Shown one piece after another: positions 18,884-28,343 of a stretch of DNA of 64,000 bases (the stretch's first letter is position 1; every line of letters starts with the position of its first letter). The notes beneath the pieces are model-generated. The model was not told the DNA's origin. It worked only from the letters and a program-made list of their open reading frames with translations, and made no database searches. This DNA is from Acididesulfobacillus acetoxydans (GTDB lineage Bacteria; Bacillota; Desulfitobacteriia; Desulfitobacteriales; Desulfitobacteriaceae), in NCBI RefSeq assembly GCF_902729405.1, contig NZ_LR746496.1, forward strand, positions 62,001 to 126,000, in the 5' to 3' direction. Made by a program: the position numbers and the translations under genes.

Positions 18884-20653
18884 TCAGCTCCCCTGAGGCA
18901 AATTGGCGGAGGCGCTTCCTCCCACAACCCGACTCGCCGATCCGGCCGCCACGTTTCCCCCTGAACCGAAATCCAGGCGATTTAAAATTTCTTCCAGTGG
19001 AGGACGCATTTCCGTCTTTTCTTCCGCCGGTTCTTCCAGAAAGGCCAGCCTGAGGACTTCAGCCAAGTCGTCGACCGGGGTCACATCGATCCCCTGCGCT
19101 TCTTTTGCAAAGCGTTCCTGCCAATTCTCGCGCGGGATCAGGACCCGCCGGCAGCCGGCCTGACGGGCGGCCTCCACTTTGGCTGAAATGCCTCCCACGG
19201 GCTTGACCCCGCCGCGAATCGAGACCTCGCCGGTCATGGCCAGATAGTTGTCCACTCTCACCCGCCGGATGGCCGAGACCACAGCGGTGGCTATCGCTAT
19301 CCCCGCCGAGGGCCCGTCGATCGGCACTCCCCCGGGAAAGTTAACGTGTAAATCATAATCGCGGGGCTCAATGCCCAATTGGCGTCTGACCACCGTCAGC
19401 ACATTCTCCACCGAACTGCGGGCCATACTCTTGCGCCGGATTTTCTTGCCCGCGCTCCCTTGCTCTTCCTCTTCCACAATCCCCGTGACCAACAATTCCC
19501 CCTTGCCGGGACTGACCGGCTGGGCGGTGACTTCAAGTTCCAAAAGCATTCCCATATTAGGGCCGTAGACGGCCAGGCCGTTGACGACTCCCACATTAGC
19601 ATCAGCCGGCACTTTTTTCTCAGGTCTTGGCGCATACTGCCCCGAAGTCGCTACCCACTCCAAGACCGCCGCGTCGATTTGAGACAGGCTCTCCGTTTGA
19701 GCGACCCCGGCCGCCAACTGAACCATATTCACAGCCTCCCGGCCGTTCGTGGCGAAGCGCTTGATCACTTCGACGCCCGCCTCGCTGATGGGCATTTCCA
19801 CTTTTTCCGCCGCCCCCCGCGCGATCCGGGCGATTTCCTCCGGCAGCAGGTCCCGGAAATATACCTCCATACAACGGGAACGAATGGCCGCCGGAATCTC
19901 TTCCGGCCCGCGCGTCGTCGCGCCGACCATCCGGAAATCGGCCGGCAGTCCGTGCTGAAAGATATCGTGGATGTGAGCGGGAATGTTTGGGTCTTCCGAA
20001 CTGTAATAGGCACTTTCTAGGATAACCTTACGGTCTTCCAGCACTTTGAGCAGCTTGTTGATCTGCATCGTATGCAATTCACCGATTTCGTCAATGAAGA
20101 GAATTCCTCCGTGAGCTTTGGTGACCGCTCCCGGCTTCGGCTGCGGAATTCCCGCCATACCCATGGCCCCCGCTCCCTGGTAAATCGGATCGTGGACTGA
20201 GCCGATCAGCGGATCGGCAATGCCCCGCTCATCGAAGCGCGCCGTGGCGCCGTCTATCTCGACAAACTTGGCCTCCTCCTTGAAAGGTGAAGCCGGGTTC
20301 TTTTTTGCCACTTCCAGCAATAAACGGGCTGCCGCCGTTTTGCCTACCCCGGGCGGCCCGTAGATGAGCACATGCTGGGGATGGGGCCCACAGAGGGCGG
20401 CCTTTAATGCCTTGACTCCCTCCGCCTGCCCCACAATCTCGGCAAAGCTCTGGGGCCTGGTTTTCTCCGCCAGAGGAACACTGAGAGAGATCTTGCGCAT
20501 TTTCTCCAGTTTATCGAGCTCTTTGCGCGACTCCCGGTCCACGGCGATTTTCGTCCCCTGCTGGGTCTTAAGCATTCCCCAAAAATAAAGCCCAATGACG
20601 ACCGCAAAGACCAATTGTACTGTCATTAACAGGCTGGTAAGACCAATATTCAT
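18884..20653 (-). CDS. lonB: ATP-dependent protease LonB (spore-type)
   Basis: 589 residues with an N-terminal membrane helix (about residues 5-28). The AAA+ module has [16 protein letters not shown] and DEIGELHTMQINKLLKVLED, and the Lon-type peptidase domain has Ser in IDGPSAGIAIA and Lys in GGISAKVEAARQAG. It lacks the LON substrate domain. In B. subtilis the orthologue is a forespore protein, so the gene supports a sporulating host. A GGAGGG site precedes the ATG. The gene lies between clpX and lonA, and a terminator upstream of it suggests its own promoter. Confidence 0.93.
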   Translation of the reverse strand: MNIGLTSLLMTVQLVFAVVIGLYFWGMLKTQQGTKIAVDRESRKELDKLEKMRKISLSVPLAEKTRPQSFAEIVGQAEGVKALKAALCGPHPQHVLIYGPPGVGKTAAARLLLEVAKKNPASPFKEEAKFVEIDGATARFDERGIADPLIGSVHDPIYQGAGAMGMAGIPQPKPGAVTKAHGGILFIDEIGELHTMQINKLLKVLEDRKVILESAYYSSEDPNIPAHIHDIFQHGLPADFRMVGATTRGPEEIPAAIRSRCMEVYFRDLLPEEIARIARGAAEKVEMPISEAGVEVIKRFATNGREAVNMVQLAAGVAQTESLSQIDAAVLEWVATSGQYAPRPEKKVPADANVGVVNGLAVYGPNMGMLLELEVTAQPVSPGKGELLVTGIVEEEEQGSAGKKIRRKSMARSSVENVLTVVRRQLGIEPRDYDLHVNFPGGVPIDGPSAGIAIATAVVSAIRRVRVDNYLAMTGEVSIRGGVKPVGGISAKVEAARQAGCRRVLIPRENWQERFAKEAQGIDVTPVDDLAEVLRLAFLEEPAEEKTEMRPPLEEILNRLDFGSGGNVAAGSASRVVGGSASANLPQGS

Positions 20654-20735
20654 ATCTTTCGTCCCTCCTGCGGAAATCTATCCTTATTATTGCCGCAAAA
20701 AGGAAAAAGAAACCTACTTTTTCACTACTGCAAAA

Positions 20736-20762
20736 AGAGGATTGCTTTTAAAGCAATCCTCT
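20736..20762 (-). terminator. Intrinsic terminator of clpX
   Basis: Self-complementary hairpin with arms AGAGGATTGCTTT and its complement. On the minus strand it is followed by TTTTTGC. It separates tig-clpX from lonB. Confidence 0.88.
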
Positions 20763-20788
20763 GACTTCCGACTTCCGACTTCTGATTT
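20761..20788. repeat. Heptamer tandem repeat (CYGACTT)
   Basis: Four units, CTGACTT CCGACTT CCGACTT CTGATTT, run from the clpX stop codon to the terminator stem. Related heptamers occur at 31491-31517 and 59904-59924. Confidence 0.8.
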
Positions 20789-22053
20789 TAGGCTGACTCT
20801 TCCTTCTTGCCCTTTTTCGCCTTATCCGCCGTCACCAAAAGGGGATCTTCTTTCTTCAGTACCACATCCCGGGTAACCAGACACTTCGTCACATCGGTCC
20901 GGGACGGCATATCAAACATAACGTTCAGTAATATCTCTTCGACAATGGCTCTCAAGCCGCGGGCCCCGGTATTGCGGTGAATCGCCTCTTCCGCGATGGC
21001 GGCCAGGGCCTCCTCCTTAAATTCAAGAGCAATCCCGTCTAACTCCAAAAGTTTTTGATACTGCTTAATGAGAGCATTTTTCGGCTCGGTAAGGATCCGG
21101 ATCAGGGCCGTCTCATCAAGCGCGTCCAGGGTGACGATAACCGGCAACCGGCCGACAAACTCAGGTATCAGGCCAAACTTGAGCAAATCTGTCGGCAGAA
21201 TCTGTCTTAACGTATCCCCGATTTTGATCTCGCTCTTTTTTTGGATCTCGGCACCGAAACCCATGACCTTCTTCCCAGTCCGGTTCATAATAATCTTCTC
21301 GATCCCGTCGAAAGCTCCTCCCACGATAAAGAGGATATTCGTCGTGTCGAGCTGGATGAACTCCTGATGCGGGTGCTTACGTCCCCCTTGCGGCGGAACA
21401 CTCGCCACCGTACCCTCAAGGATCTTGAGTAAAGCCTGCTGCACACCCTCTCCGGAGACATCCCGGGTAATGGAGGGGTTTTCGGACTTGCGCGCGATCT
21501 TGTCTATTTCGTCAATATAGACGATGCCTTTTTCTGCTTTCTCCACATCATAGTCGGCTGCCTGAATCAACTTGAGCAAAATGTTCTCGACATCCTCGCC
21601 CACATAGCCGGCTTCCGTCAAGGATGTGGCATCCGCGATCGCAAACGGCACATTGAGGACCTTGGCCAGGGTGGAGGCGAGCAACGTCTTACCTGAACCG
21701 GTCGGGCCCATCATCACGATGTTCGACTTCTGAAGTTCCACATCATCGATCTTCATTCCCAAATTGATCCGCTTGTAATGATTGTAAACCGCAACCGAAA
21801 GAACCTTCTTGGCATCATCCTGCCCGATGACGTACTGGTCAAGAATCGCCCTAATTTCTTTCGGTTTGGGAATATCGCCAATATCTACGGCCAGATCGTC
21901 ATTGAGCTCCTCTTCGATAATTTCATTGCAGAGTTCAATACATTCATCGCAGATATAGACTCCGGGACCGGCAACCAACTTCTTGACTTGATCCTGGGTT
22001 TTGCCGCAGAAAGAACACTTCAGCTGGTTCTTTTCATCGTTGTACTTTGCCAT
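20788..22053 (-). CDS. clpX: ClpX, ATPase subunit of ClpXP protease
   Basis: 421-residue AAA+ unfoldase. The N-terminal zinc-binding domain has [11 protein letters not shown] and [11 protein letters not shown]; Walker A is [12 protein letters not shown]; Walker B is [13 protein letters not shown]; the pore-loop and sensor regions follow. Length is normal. The IGF-type ClpP docking loop appears as GFGAEIQKK, matching the family position but with an altered tripeptide. It follows tig after about 40 bases and ends at a strong terminator. clpP, often placed between tig and clpX in Clostridia, is not here. Confidence 0.97.
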   Translation of the reverse strand: MAKYNDEKNQLKCSFCGKTQDQVKKLVAGPGVYICDECIELCNEIIEEELNDDLAVDIGDIPKPKEIRAILDQYVIGQDDAKKVLSVAVYNHYKRINLGMKIDDVELQKSNIVMMGPTGSGKTLLASTLAKVLNVPFAIADATSLTEAGYVGEDVENILLKLIQAADYDVEKAEKGIVYIDEIDKIARKSENPSITRDVSGEGVQQALLKILEGTVASVPPQGGRKHPHQEFIQLDTTNILFIVGGAFDGIEKIIMNRTGKKVMGFGAEIQKKSEIKIGDTLRQILPTDLLKFGLIPEFVGRLPVIVTLDALDETALIRILTEPKNALIKQYQKLLELDGIALEFKEEALAAIAEEAIHRNTGARGLRAIVEEILLNVMFDMPSRTDVTKCLVTRDVVLKKEDPLLVTADKAKKGKKEESA

Positions 22054-22095
22054 CCTCTCACCTCTCTACATCAGAATGTCCTTTCAGGCCCTGAG

Positions 22096-23379
22096 TTATG
22101 CGTTGTTCTCCACCAAAAACTCCACGACCTTATCCATGGTCAAATTCGCTTTGAAGCCTTCCAGCCCTCCATTTGCTTCGAGATTCGCCCTCAAGGCGTC
22201 TGCCGGTTGATGATACTGCTCCGCAAGTTGAACCAGCTTTTCATTTAGTTCGTCGTCACTGATAGAAATTCCTTCTGCCTTGCCGATAGCTTCCAAAGTC
22301 AGTTCACTTTTGACATTTTCAGCGGCTTGAGGACGGAAGCGTTCCCTCATTTCCTGTTCGTTGGAACCGCTGTACTGGTAATATTGCTCCAGATTGATTC
22401 CCTGATACTCCAAGTTGTGGGCCAGATCCTCTACCATGTGATCAACCTGTGCCTGGATCATGACGTCCGGTATTTCGACACTGGCGTTTTCCACGGCTTT
22501 GGCGACGATCGCATTGCGGTAGGCAGTCTCTACCCGCCTTTCCTCCCCTTCCAGCAGTTTGCGGCGAATGTCTGCTTTGAGTTCGTCCAAGCTGCCGAAT
22601 TCGCTGACATCTTTGGCAAATTCATCATCCAGGGGAGATACCTGTTTGCGTTTAATATTATTCACTTTGACCTTAAAAAGAGCCTCTTTCCCGGCCAGTT
22701 CCTTACTCCGGTATTCTTCCGGGAAGTGAACATTGACCTCGATTTCCTGCCCGGTTTCGGCACCTACCAACTGTTTCTCGAATCCGGGAACGAAGCTGTC
22801 TGAACCAAGGACAAGGTCATGGCCTTCCGCCTTGCCGCCTTCAAAAGGAACTCCGCCGATAAAACCTTCATAATCGATATTGACCGTGTCGCCCTCTTCC
22901 GCCTTGCCGCCCTCCAAAGTGATCACTTTAGCATATTGATCCTGCCGGCGTTTCAGTTCCGCTTCCACCGCACTCTCGTCAACAACAGCCGCTTCTTTTT
23001 CCACCTGCAGCCCTTTATAGGCGCCCAGTTCCACTTCCGGGGTAACGGTCACCTTGGCTTTGTAGATTAATTCTTTACCATCCTCCACCTGAACGACATC
23101 CACCTCCGGGCGGTCGACGGGTGTAATCCCACTTTCTTTCACCGCCTCGGCATAAGTCGGACCGAGCAGGTGATCCAACGCTTCATTGTAAAGAGTTTCT
23201 TTTCCCACATGCTTTTCCACCAGAGCCCGTGGCGCCTTTCCTTTGCGGAACCCCGGAATGTTAACCCGATTGGCGAACGTTTTGGCGACCCGGTTGACCT
23301 CCTGCGCAAATTTTGCCCCTTCCACCGTGACTTCAAGAACCACAACGTTCTTTTCTAGCTTTTCCACTTTGACAGACAT
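22096..23379 (-). CDS. tig: Trigger factor
   Basis: 427-residue ribosome-associated chaperone and prolyl isomerase. The N-terminal ribosome-binding signature is GFRKGKAPRALVEKHVG, the FKBP-type domain has DTVNIDYEGFIGGVPFEGG, and a helical C-terminal chaperone domain follows. The ATG has GGGGGA upstream. It begins the tig-clpX unit; the -10-like TATATT near 23670 has no convincing -35. Confidence 0.97.
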   Translation of the reverse strand: MSVKVEKLEKNVVVLEVTVEGAKFAQEVNRVAKTFANRVNIPGFRKGKAPRALVEKHVGKETLYNEALDHLLGPTYAEAVKESGITPVDRPEVDVVQVEDGKELIYKAKVTVTPEVELGAYKGLQVEKEAAVVDESAVEAELKRRQDQYAKVITLEGGKAEEGDTVNIDYEGFIGGVPFEGGKAEGHDLVLGSDSFVPGFEKQLVGAETGQEIEVNVHFPEEYRSKELAGKEALFKVKVNNIKRKQVSPLDDEFAKDVSEFGSLDELKADIRRKLLEGEERRVETAYRNAIVAKAVENASVEIPDVMIQAQVDHMVEDLAHNLEYQGINLEQYYQYSGSNEQEMRERFRPQAAENVKSELTLEAIGKAEGISISDDELNEKLVQLAEQYHQPADALRANLEANGGLEGFKANLTMDKVVEFLVENNA

Positions 23380-23580
23380 GACACGTGCTCCCCCTTAAAC
23401 ATGATCTATTCCTAAACTGACGATAGACGACTGGTATTGGCCGGGATACTCACCTAGTCTTGCCGAATTTCCTCGGGCGCAAACGACCTGCTCTCTTTCG
23501 CGTTCGGGTCCGGACCGCAGAAAAGGCTCTGCCGGACCCGCGAAGATCCCCGGAAAAGCCGCACCGGAAAAAAAACTTAT

Positions 23581-23616
23581 CTGGAAAAGGGGGAACATGT
23601 GTTCCCCCTTTTCCAG
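23581..23616 (-). terminator. Terminator downstream of the deacetylase gene
   Basis: A 36-base inverted repeat with 17 paired bases and a two-base loop (arm CTGGAAAAGGGGGAACA). On the minus strand it is followed by ATAAG and eight T. It is the main feature of the 490-base gap between the deacetylase gene and tig; the rest shows no gene. Confidence 0.8.
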
Positions 23617-23871
23617 AGTCTCCTTTTCCCTCTGCTTACCCTCGACTTCTAGGCTTTCACGTTCCAAATATACCTGACCTATTTTACCAAAGTTCACCCG
23701 ACAAATCAAGGCGCGTGTCTGCAAAAACCCTTTCTGCCCTGTCTATCCGCGTGACTGTCCACCGGTAGAAAAAGTCTCCCCAAAGGACGGGTTCCGCTGC
23801 TCCCGCGCAGCACGCGCCCAGCTCGAAAAACACCGGCTGTCGGATTGCCCAGGCCGGCGATGCGAAACAAT

Positions 23872-25206
23872 TCAGCAGACCGATCCATCCTCCTTGGCCT
23901 GACCTTCCCGCTTCAGACTTCTCCCCGCGGAAGCACGCTTCTCAGGCCCCGCCCAAAGCTCAATCAGCTTCTTTTTCTCGATCCAAACCAATTTGGGCTC
24001 TTTCCCCAAGCGCTGGTTCAAGCGCGCCTGCCCCGCCGGATGGTAAACACTCATGATCACCTTTTGTAAGAAGGCGATCCAGCGCATTCCCAGCGTCGCT
24101 TCCACATCTTGGACCTCAAATCCGAAGACCCTGACCGCCCGGTACATCATGGAAAGGCCCAGAAAAATTTTAATATCCGCGTACTCCGGGCTCTCCGCCA
24201 CATAACGGGCCAAGACGGGAAAGGATTCTTTAGCGATGCGCAAGGCCTTAGTCGCAATCTTTTGCGCGTCTGCGCCTTTGGCCTGCAAGCGAATGTTATC
24301 AAGATGAATTTCACCCACCGTGTCCCCGGCCCGAGCCAGAAGCTCACCGCTCTGTGCGCGAAGTTCGGGCCCGTGATAGGTTGTCTTGGCTAAGCGAAAG
24401 ATATTCATGGCATCAATACGTTCCACCCGGTAACGGGCGGCAAAGAAATGTTCCCATTTCTCCCAGAGGATAAAACCGGTCCTCCGTCCAAAGGACCAAT
24501 CCGGAAACTCCAGGGGCAGCACGGGCAGCATCAGATCCCGCCCTATGCGGCGGCAGAGTTCCTCCACAACAGGCACCACCCGCACCCTTTCTCCCGGGCT
24601 TGCGGACCCGTCATGGAGCACAATGATCGAACCCTCGTTCACCCGCCTTAAAATGCGTTCGACAATGGACTGCACACTGCGCTCCTTTTGCCAGTCGTGT
24701 CCTTCCACGTTCCAAAGCACCGCGCGTTTTCCCCGTCTGTTCATCCACCACCAGGTTAACAAATTAAACGTGCCCCAGGGCGGTCTCACCCACTCCACCG
24801 CTCTCCCCGAGAGCTCCGTTAAGACCCGGTCGGCTTCTTCCCACTCCCTCCACGTTCGCCTGGGTCCCGTAAACCAAGCATAGCGATGAGACAGCGAATG
24901 TATGCCCAAAGCGTGTCCTTCAGCCACCATCCGCCTGACCAACTCGGGATAGCGCTGCGCGCGTTCGGCCACCACAAAGAAAACGGCACGCACCTGTGAC
25001 CGGGCCAAGACATCCAGAAGGCGGGGGGTCACCACCGGATCGGGACCATCGTCAAAAGTAAGCGTCACCCCGGGCGTATACTGCCTCTTTCGGCAGCCCA
25101 GGCCCAAACGGTGCAGAAAGAAATCAGGCAAGAGCGTGTACAAAAGCAAAATCACGGCAACAAAACCCAGAACCGTCCCTAACCAGCCGGTAAGATTCAT
25201 GATCAT
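23872..25206 (-). CDS. Polysaccharide deacetylase with C-terminal YkoP-like domain
   Basis: 444 residues with one N-terminal membrane helix (about 5-25). The NodB catalytic domain (about 45-240) has the metal-site motifs TFDDGPDP, HSLSHRYAWF and RPPWGTFN. The remaining 180 residues resemble the YkoP-type domain found with such deacetylases in Firmicutes. It probably removes acetyl groups from a cell-wall polymer outside the membrane. No Shine-Dalgarno site precedes the ATG; instead a hairpin element shared with the 32.9-kb gene ends 5 bases before it. The next gene upstream is a glycolipid-type glycosyltransferase on the same strand. Confidence 0.88.
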   Translation of the reverse strand: MIMNLTGWLGTVLGFVAVILLLYTLLPDFFLHRLGLGCRKRQYTPGVTLTFDDGPDPVVTPRLLDVLARSQVRAVFFVVAERAQRYPELVRRMVAEGHALGIHSLSHRYAWFTGPRRTWREWEEADRVLTELSGRAVEWVRPPWGTFNLLTWWWMNRRGKRAVLWNVEGHDWQKERSVQSIVERILRRVNEGSIIVLHDGSASPGERVRVVPVVEELCRRIGRDLMLPVLPLEFPDWSFGRRTGFILWEKWEHFFAARYRVERIDAMNIFRLAKTTYHGPELRAQSGELLARAGDTVGEIHLDNIRLQAKGADAQKIATKALRIAKESFPVLARYVAESPEYADIKIFLGLSMMYRAVRVFGFEVQDVEATLGMRWIAFLQKVIMSVYHPAGQARLNQRLGKEPKLVWIEKKKLIELWAGPEKRASAGRSLKREGQAKEDGSVC

Positions 25207-25210
25207 CGGG

Positions 25211-25267
25211 GCCCGGATACTTCTGACATAAGCCAGAAGAGGAAAGGCCCCTTTTCCCCTTTCTTCT
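25211..25267 (-). repeat. Dispersed leader element, copy 1
   Basis: A 57-base sequence starting GCCCGGATACTTC on the plus strand, matching 32921-32978. On the minus strand it forms hairpin GGAAA/TTTCC, then CTTCTGGC-TTAT-GTCAGAAG, then TATCCGGGC, and ends 5 bases before the deacetylase start codon. Confidence 0.75.
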
Positions 25268-25342
25268 CGGATACCGGCAAAAAAACCTCTTTATCAAAGG
25301 TTCGGTTATCCACCATAAAAAACGATATTTTCCCGGTATTCT

Positions 25343-26494
25343 TCAGCCAATCTTCTGCCGGCTCGTCTGTTCATCCGCGAGTTCCATCATGTACCCGACA
25401 GCCCGCTCCGCGGCTTTCCCCGGCAGAACCCCAGCCGCCGCCTTGCGCATCGCGGCTATCTGTTGGGGATGTGCCAAGATCTCTCTGAGAATTCCTTCCA
25501 ATTCTTCCTCCGTATGAGCGATTCTTCCCGCTCCGACTTTCTCCAGAAAAGTAGCGTTCTCTTCCTCCTGACCCGGGATCGGCTTAAAAATCAAGAGGGG
25601 AATCCTCCGAGTGAGGGCCTCGCTGACCGTGAGCCCCCCCGCCTTGGTGATAATGAGATCGGAGGCTGCCATGAGTTCCTCCACGTTATTGACAAAGCCA
25701 AAACGGACAAAGGGGTTGCGGGCTCCGGCGACCAAGCCGTCCAAAGATTTGTAGAGGCGTTCATCCCGGCCGCATACGGAAATCGTCTGAACCGGTACCC
25801 GGCTGTCCGCCAGAAACTGGCAGACCCGCTTGGCGCCGTTTAAGACGCCATAAGCTCCGCCCATGACCAGAAAAGTCAACCCATTGGGATCCAAACCGAG
25901 TTTGGCGGCAACCGGCCCGCGCTCAATTTCCCGCTCGAAACGGGGACTCACGGGGATGCCGGTGACCCTGATTCTACTGCCGTCAATGCCGCGGCTGGTG
26001 AGCCCCTCATAGACATCCCGGGCACCCACGATGTACAAATCGATTCCTTGATGAACCCACTGGCTGTGTACGGCATAATCGGTCACCACCGTCGTCAAAG
26101 GAACATCGAGAACTCCTTTGAGTTTGAGTTCCGCCAGAACCCCGGCTACCGTGGGATAAGTACAGACGATAAGATCCGGCCGCAGAGAACTGATGTATTT
26201 TACAAGTTCACTGCGTCCAATACCGTTGAGGAAGCGTTGAAATACGGAATGGGGCGAGATTTTTGCCGTCCGGTAATAGAACTTGCCCCAAAGTTTCGGT
26301 GTGTGCTTGATGACTTCGATGTAGGTACTCTTGATCACCGTGTTCATGGTCTTACTGACAAAGGCGCCAAAGTCCAAATGGGTAATGTCAAGCGTTGGAT
26401 CATCTTCCCGCAAGGTCTCGATCAGAGCTTGAGCCGCTCTTACATGCCCGGCCCCGAATGTCGCCGAAAAAATGAGCACCCGCTTTGGTTTCAC
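25343..26494 (-). CDS. MGDG synthase/UgtP-type glycosyltransferase
   Basis: 383-residue GT-B glycosyltransferase of family GT28. The N-terminal FSATFGAGHVRAAQAL is typical of monogalactosyl- and glucosyl-diacylglycerol synthases. The C-terminal nucleotide-sugar site has MGGAYGVLNG and ITKAGGLTVSEAL, with PIPGQEEENA near the end. It probably transfers a sugar from a UDP donor to diacylglycerol at the inner membrane face. GTG start with AAGGAGGG six bases upstream. The downstream deacetylase suggests a joint envelope role. Undecaprenyl MurG is a less likely alternative. Confidence 0.86.
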   Translation of the reverse strand: MKPKRVLIFSATFGAGHVRAAQALIETLREDDPTLDITHLDFGAFVSKTMNTVIKSTYIEVIKHTPKLWGKFYYRTAKISPHSVFQRFLNGIGRSELVKYISSLRPDLIVCTYPTVAGVLAELKLKGVLDVPLTTVVTDYAVHSQWVHQGIDLYIVGARDVYEGLTSRGIDGSRIRVTGIPVSPRFEREIERGPVAAKLGLDPNGLTFLVMGGAYGVLNGAKRVCQFLADSRVPVQTISVCGRDERLYKSLDGLVAGARNPFVRFGFVNNVEELMAASDLIITKAGGLTVSEALTRRIPLLIFKPIPGQEEENATFLEKVGAGRIAHTEEELEGILREILAHPQQIAAMRKAAAGVLPGKAAERAVGYMMELADEQTSRQKIG

Positions 26495-26857
26495 CGGAAA
26501 AAGCCCTCCTTTTCTTCTCCTAATCTGAAAGTCTACGTCGTTCGCAGGCTAAGAAAACTTGCGTCTGCCACCTTCGCTTAAGGCTCGGCAGCAGCCGGGT
26601 TTTCTTTACCTATATCTAAATATTGAACAAAAATCCCCTCGAATATTCAAACCGGACCATCAGCCGGGCCTACGACAAGGCCCCAAAGTTTTCTCAATAC
26701 ATATTACGGCAACTCGGGGGAAAATCCTTCCTTAATCTCCGCCTCTTGGTCAGAAAATCTTTGTCCCCTGATTAAGACGAAAAGGGCCCCGCAAAAGTTC
26801 ACTGGGCAGATAAGTACTCTCAGAGATGCCGAAGAAAACCCGGCTTGTGCCAAAGAA
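26495..26857. other. Gap between glycosyltransferase and ferritin genes
   Basis: About 360 bases of lower G+C sequence. No start codon with a ribosome site, tRNA or clear promoter pair was seen. The glycosyltransferase promoter should lie in the first 150 bases, but no good -35/-10 pair stands out. Confidence 0.5.
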
Positions 26858-26890
26858 AGACCTGCATTCCATCCGTGAAAATGCAGGTCT
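26858..26890 (-). terminator. Terminator of the ferritin gene
   Basis: Perfect 11-bp arms AGACCTGCATT/AATGCAGGTCT around an 11-base loop. On the minus strand it is followed by TTCTTT, 65 bases after the ferritin stop. Confidence 0.75.
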
Positions 26891-26955
26891 CATTGCCGTA
26901 ACGCCCGTCCGGGCTTCCCCGGCGGATACGCATCGGACACGGCGGTCCGCCGTTC

Positions 26956-27483
26956 TTACGGCTGCGGTGACAACCCGGGAATAACCGCGGGTGTATAAAC
27001 TCTTTGGGCCAACTCATTATCGATGATGAACAGACCGGCACTGTCTTCTTTTACCAACTTCAGCCGTTTTAGAACCCGGCCCATGTTTTCTTCTTCCTCC
27101 GCCTGTTCGGTGATGAACCACTGCAGGAAAATCTCCGTTGTATGATCCCGCGCTTCCCGGGCCACATCCATAATGGCGTAGAGGGATTTGGTCACATACT
27201 CTTCATGCTGCAGGGCGCGGGCAAACACATCCGTCGGACTGCTGAAATCGGAGGGCGGCTCTTGAATCGCTGCCAGGACAATCTTTCCTCCGATCTTATT
27301 GAGATAGTTAAAGAAAGCCAGGGCATGGTCACGTTCCTCTTGAACCTGAACCCGAAAATAGTTGGCAAAACCGTCCAGGTCTTGGGCCGCAAAATAAGCC
27401 TGCATCCCTAAGTAAAAATAGGCGGAATAGAACTCCTTCTGAAGCTGTCCGTTGAGTTCCTGCGCCACTTTGGCACCGAGCAC
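26956..27483 (-). CDS. ftnA: Ferritin
   Basis: About 175-residue bacterial non-haem ferritin storing iron as ferric mineral. Ferroxidase residues appear in KEFYSAYFYLGMQAYF, VQEERDHALAFFNYL and ITEQAEEEENMGRVL. The open frame extends 22 codons upstream. GGGAGG lies seven bases before a GTG at 27483 and only one base from the ATG at 27489, so GTG is preferred, giving the family-typical LGAKVAQELN start. It sits downstream of modABC and ends at its own hairpin. Confidence 0.92.
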   Translation of the reverse strand: MLGAKVAQELNGQLQKEFYSAYFYLGMQAYFAAQDLDGFANYFRVQVQEERDHALAFFNYLNKIGGKIVLAAIQEPPSDFSSPTDVFARALQHEEYVTKSLYAIMDVAREARDHTTEIFLQWFITEQAEEEENMGRVLKRLKLVKEDSAGLFIIDNELAQRVYTPAVIPGLSPQP

Positions 27484-27660
27484 CGTCATCCCTCCCGTCG
27501 TTTCCCGAACAAGCGCCGGTTCCCCCCTCGCGAACACGGCTGGCTTCATCCAAGCATAACACCGGAAGTCAGGAATAGCAAGTTCACGGTCGCCCTCTTG
27601 CTCAAAGGCGGGCCGGGAGGTCCCACTTGGGCCATCTGCCGCCGGCGCGCAGCCCGCGCC

Positions 27661-28329
27661 TCAGGGGAAGGCAGGCCGGCAGATCGCCAATTCCTCCTGC
27701 CGGCCCCGGTTGATCCGGATGACCTGATCCCCCAAAAACTCCGCCTCCCGCAAGTCGTGCGTGACCAGAATAAAGGGAATCTGCCATTCAAGCTGCAACC
27801 GGCGCAGTTCCCGTTGCAGGGCACTCCGTGTCTCCGGATCCAGCGCCGAAAGGGGCTCATCCAAGAGCAGCAGTTCGGGGGCCGTCATCAAAGCCCGGGC
27901 TAAGGCCACCCTCTGCTTCTCGCCACCCGAAATCTGACCCGGGTACCTGTTCTTGAGATGCTCGATGCCAAGCATCCGGAGGACTTCGGCCAGGGAAAGG
28001 CGCTTAGCGCGCCGGTCATCACCCTTGGGCTTACCGTAAAGCACATTCTTTTCCACCGTCAGATGAGGAAAAAGAGCATAGTCCTGAAACAAATAGCCGA
28101 TGCGGCGCTCGCGCGCAGGGATGTTTTTGGCCTCCCGCGAGGAAAAGACAAGTCTCCCCCCGATTCGGATCTCGCCCCAGGAAGGTTTTTGCAAGCCGGC
28201 GACACACTGCAGCAAAGTGGTTTTTCCGGCCCCGGACGGACCGACCACAGCCAAGATGCCCTCAGTCAGAGCGATATTGATTTCTAACTCAAAGCCGGGC
28301 AGTTCCTTGCCGAACTTCGCCTCAATCAT
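27661..28329 (-). CDS. modC: Molybdate ABC transporter ATP-binding protein
   Basis: 222-residue ATPase with Walker A GPSGAGKTTLL, signature ISGGEKQRVALARAL, Walker B LLLLDEPLSALD and switch VTHD. It lacks the C-terminal Mop/TOBE domain of E. coli ModC, a common short form. It powers molybdate or tungstate uptake with ModB and ModA. GGAGGGG precedes the ATG by seven bases. It is the third gene of modABC, separated from modB by a repeat array. Confidence 0.93.
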   Translation of the reverse strand: MIEAKFGKELPGFELEINIALTEGILAVVGPSGAGKTTLLQCVAGLQKPSWGEIRIGGRLVFSSREAKNIPARERRIGYLFQDYALFPHLTVEKNVLYGKPKGDDRRAKRLSLAEVLRMLGIEHLKNRYPGQISGGEKQRVALARALMTAPELLLLDEPLSALDPETRSALQRELRRLQLEWQIPFILVTHDLREAEFLGDQVIRINRGRQEELAICRPAFP

Positions 28330-28343
28330 CGCACAACCCCTCC

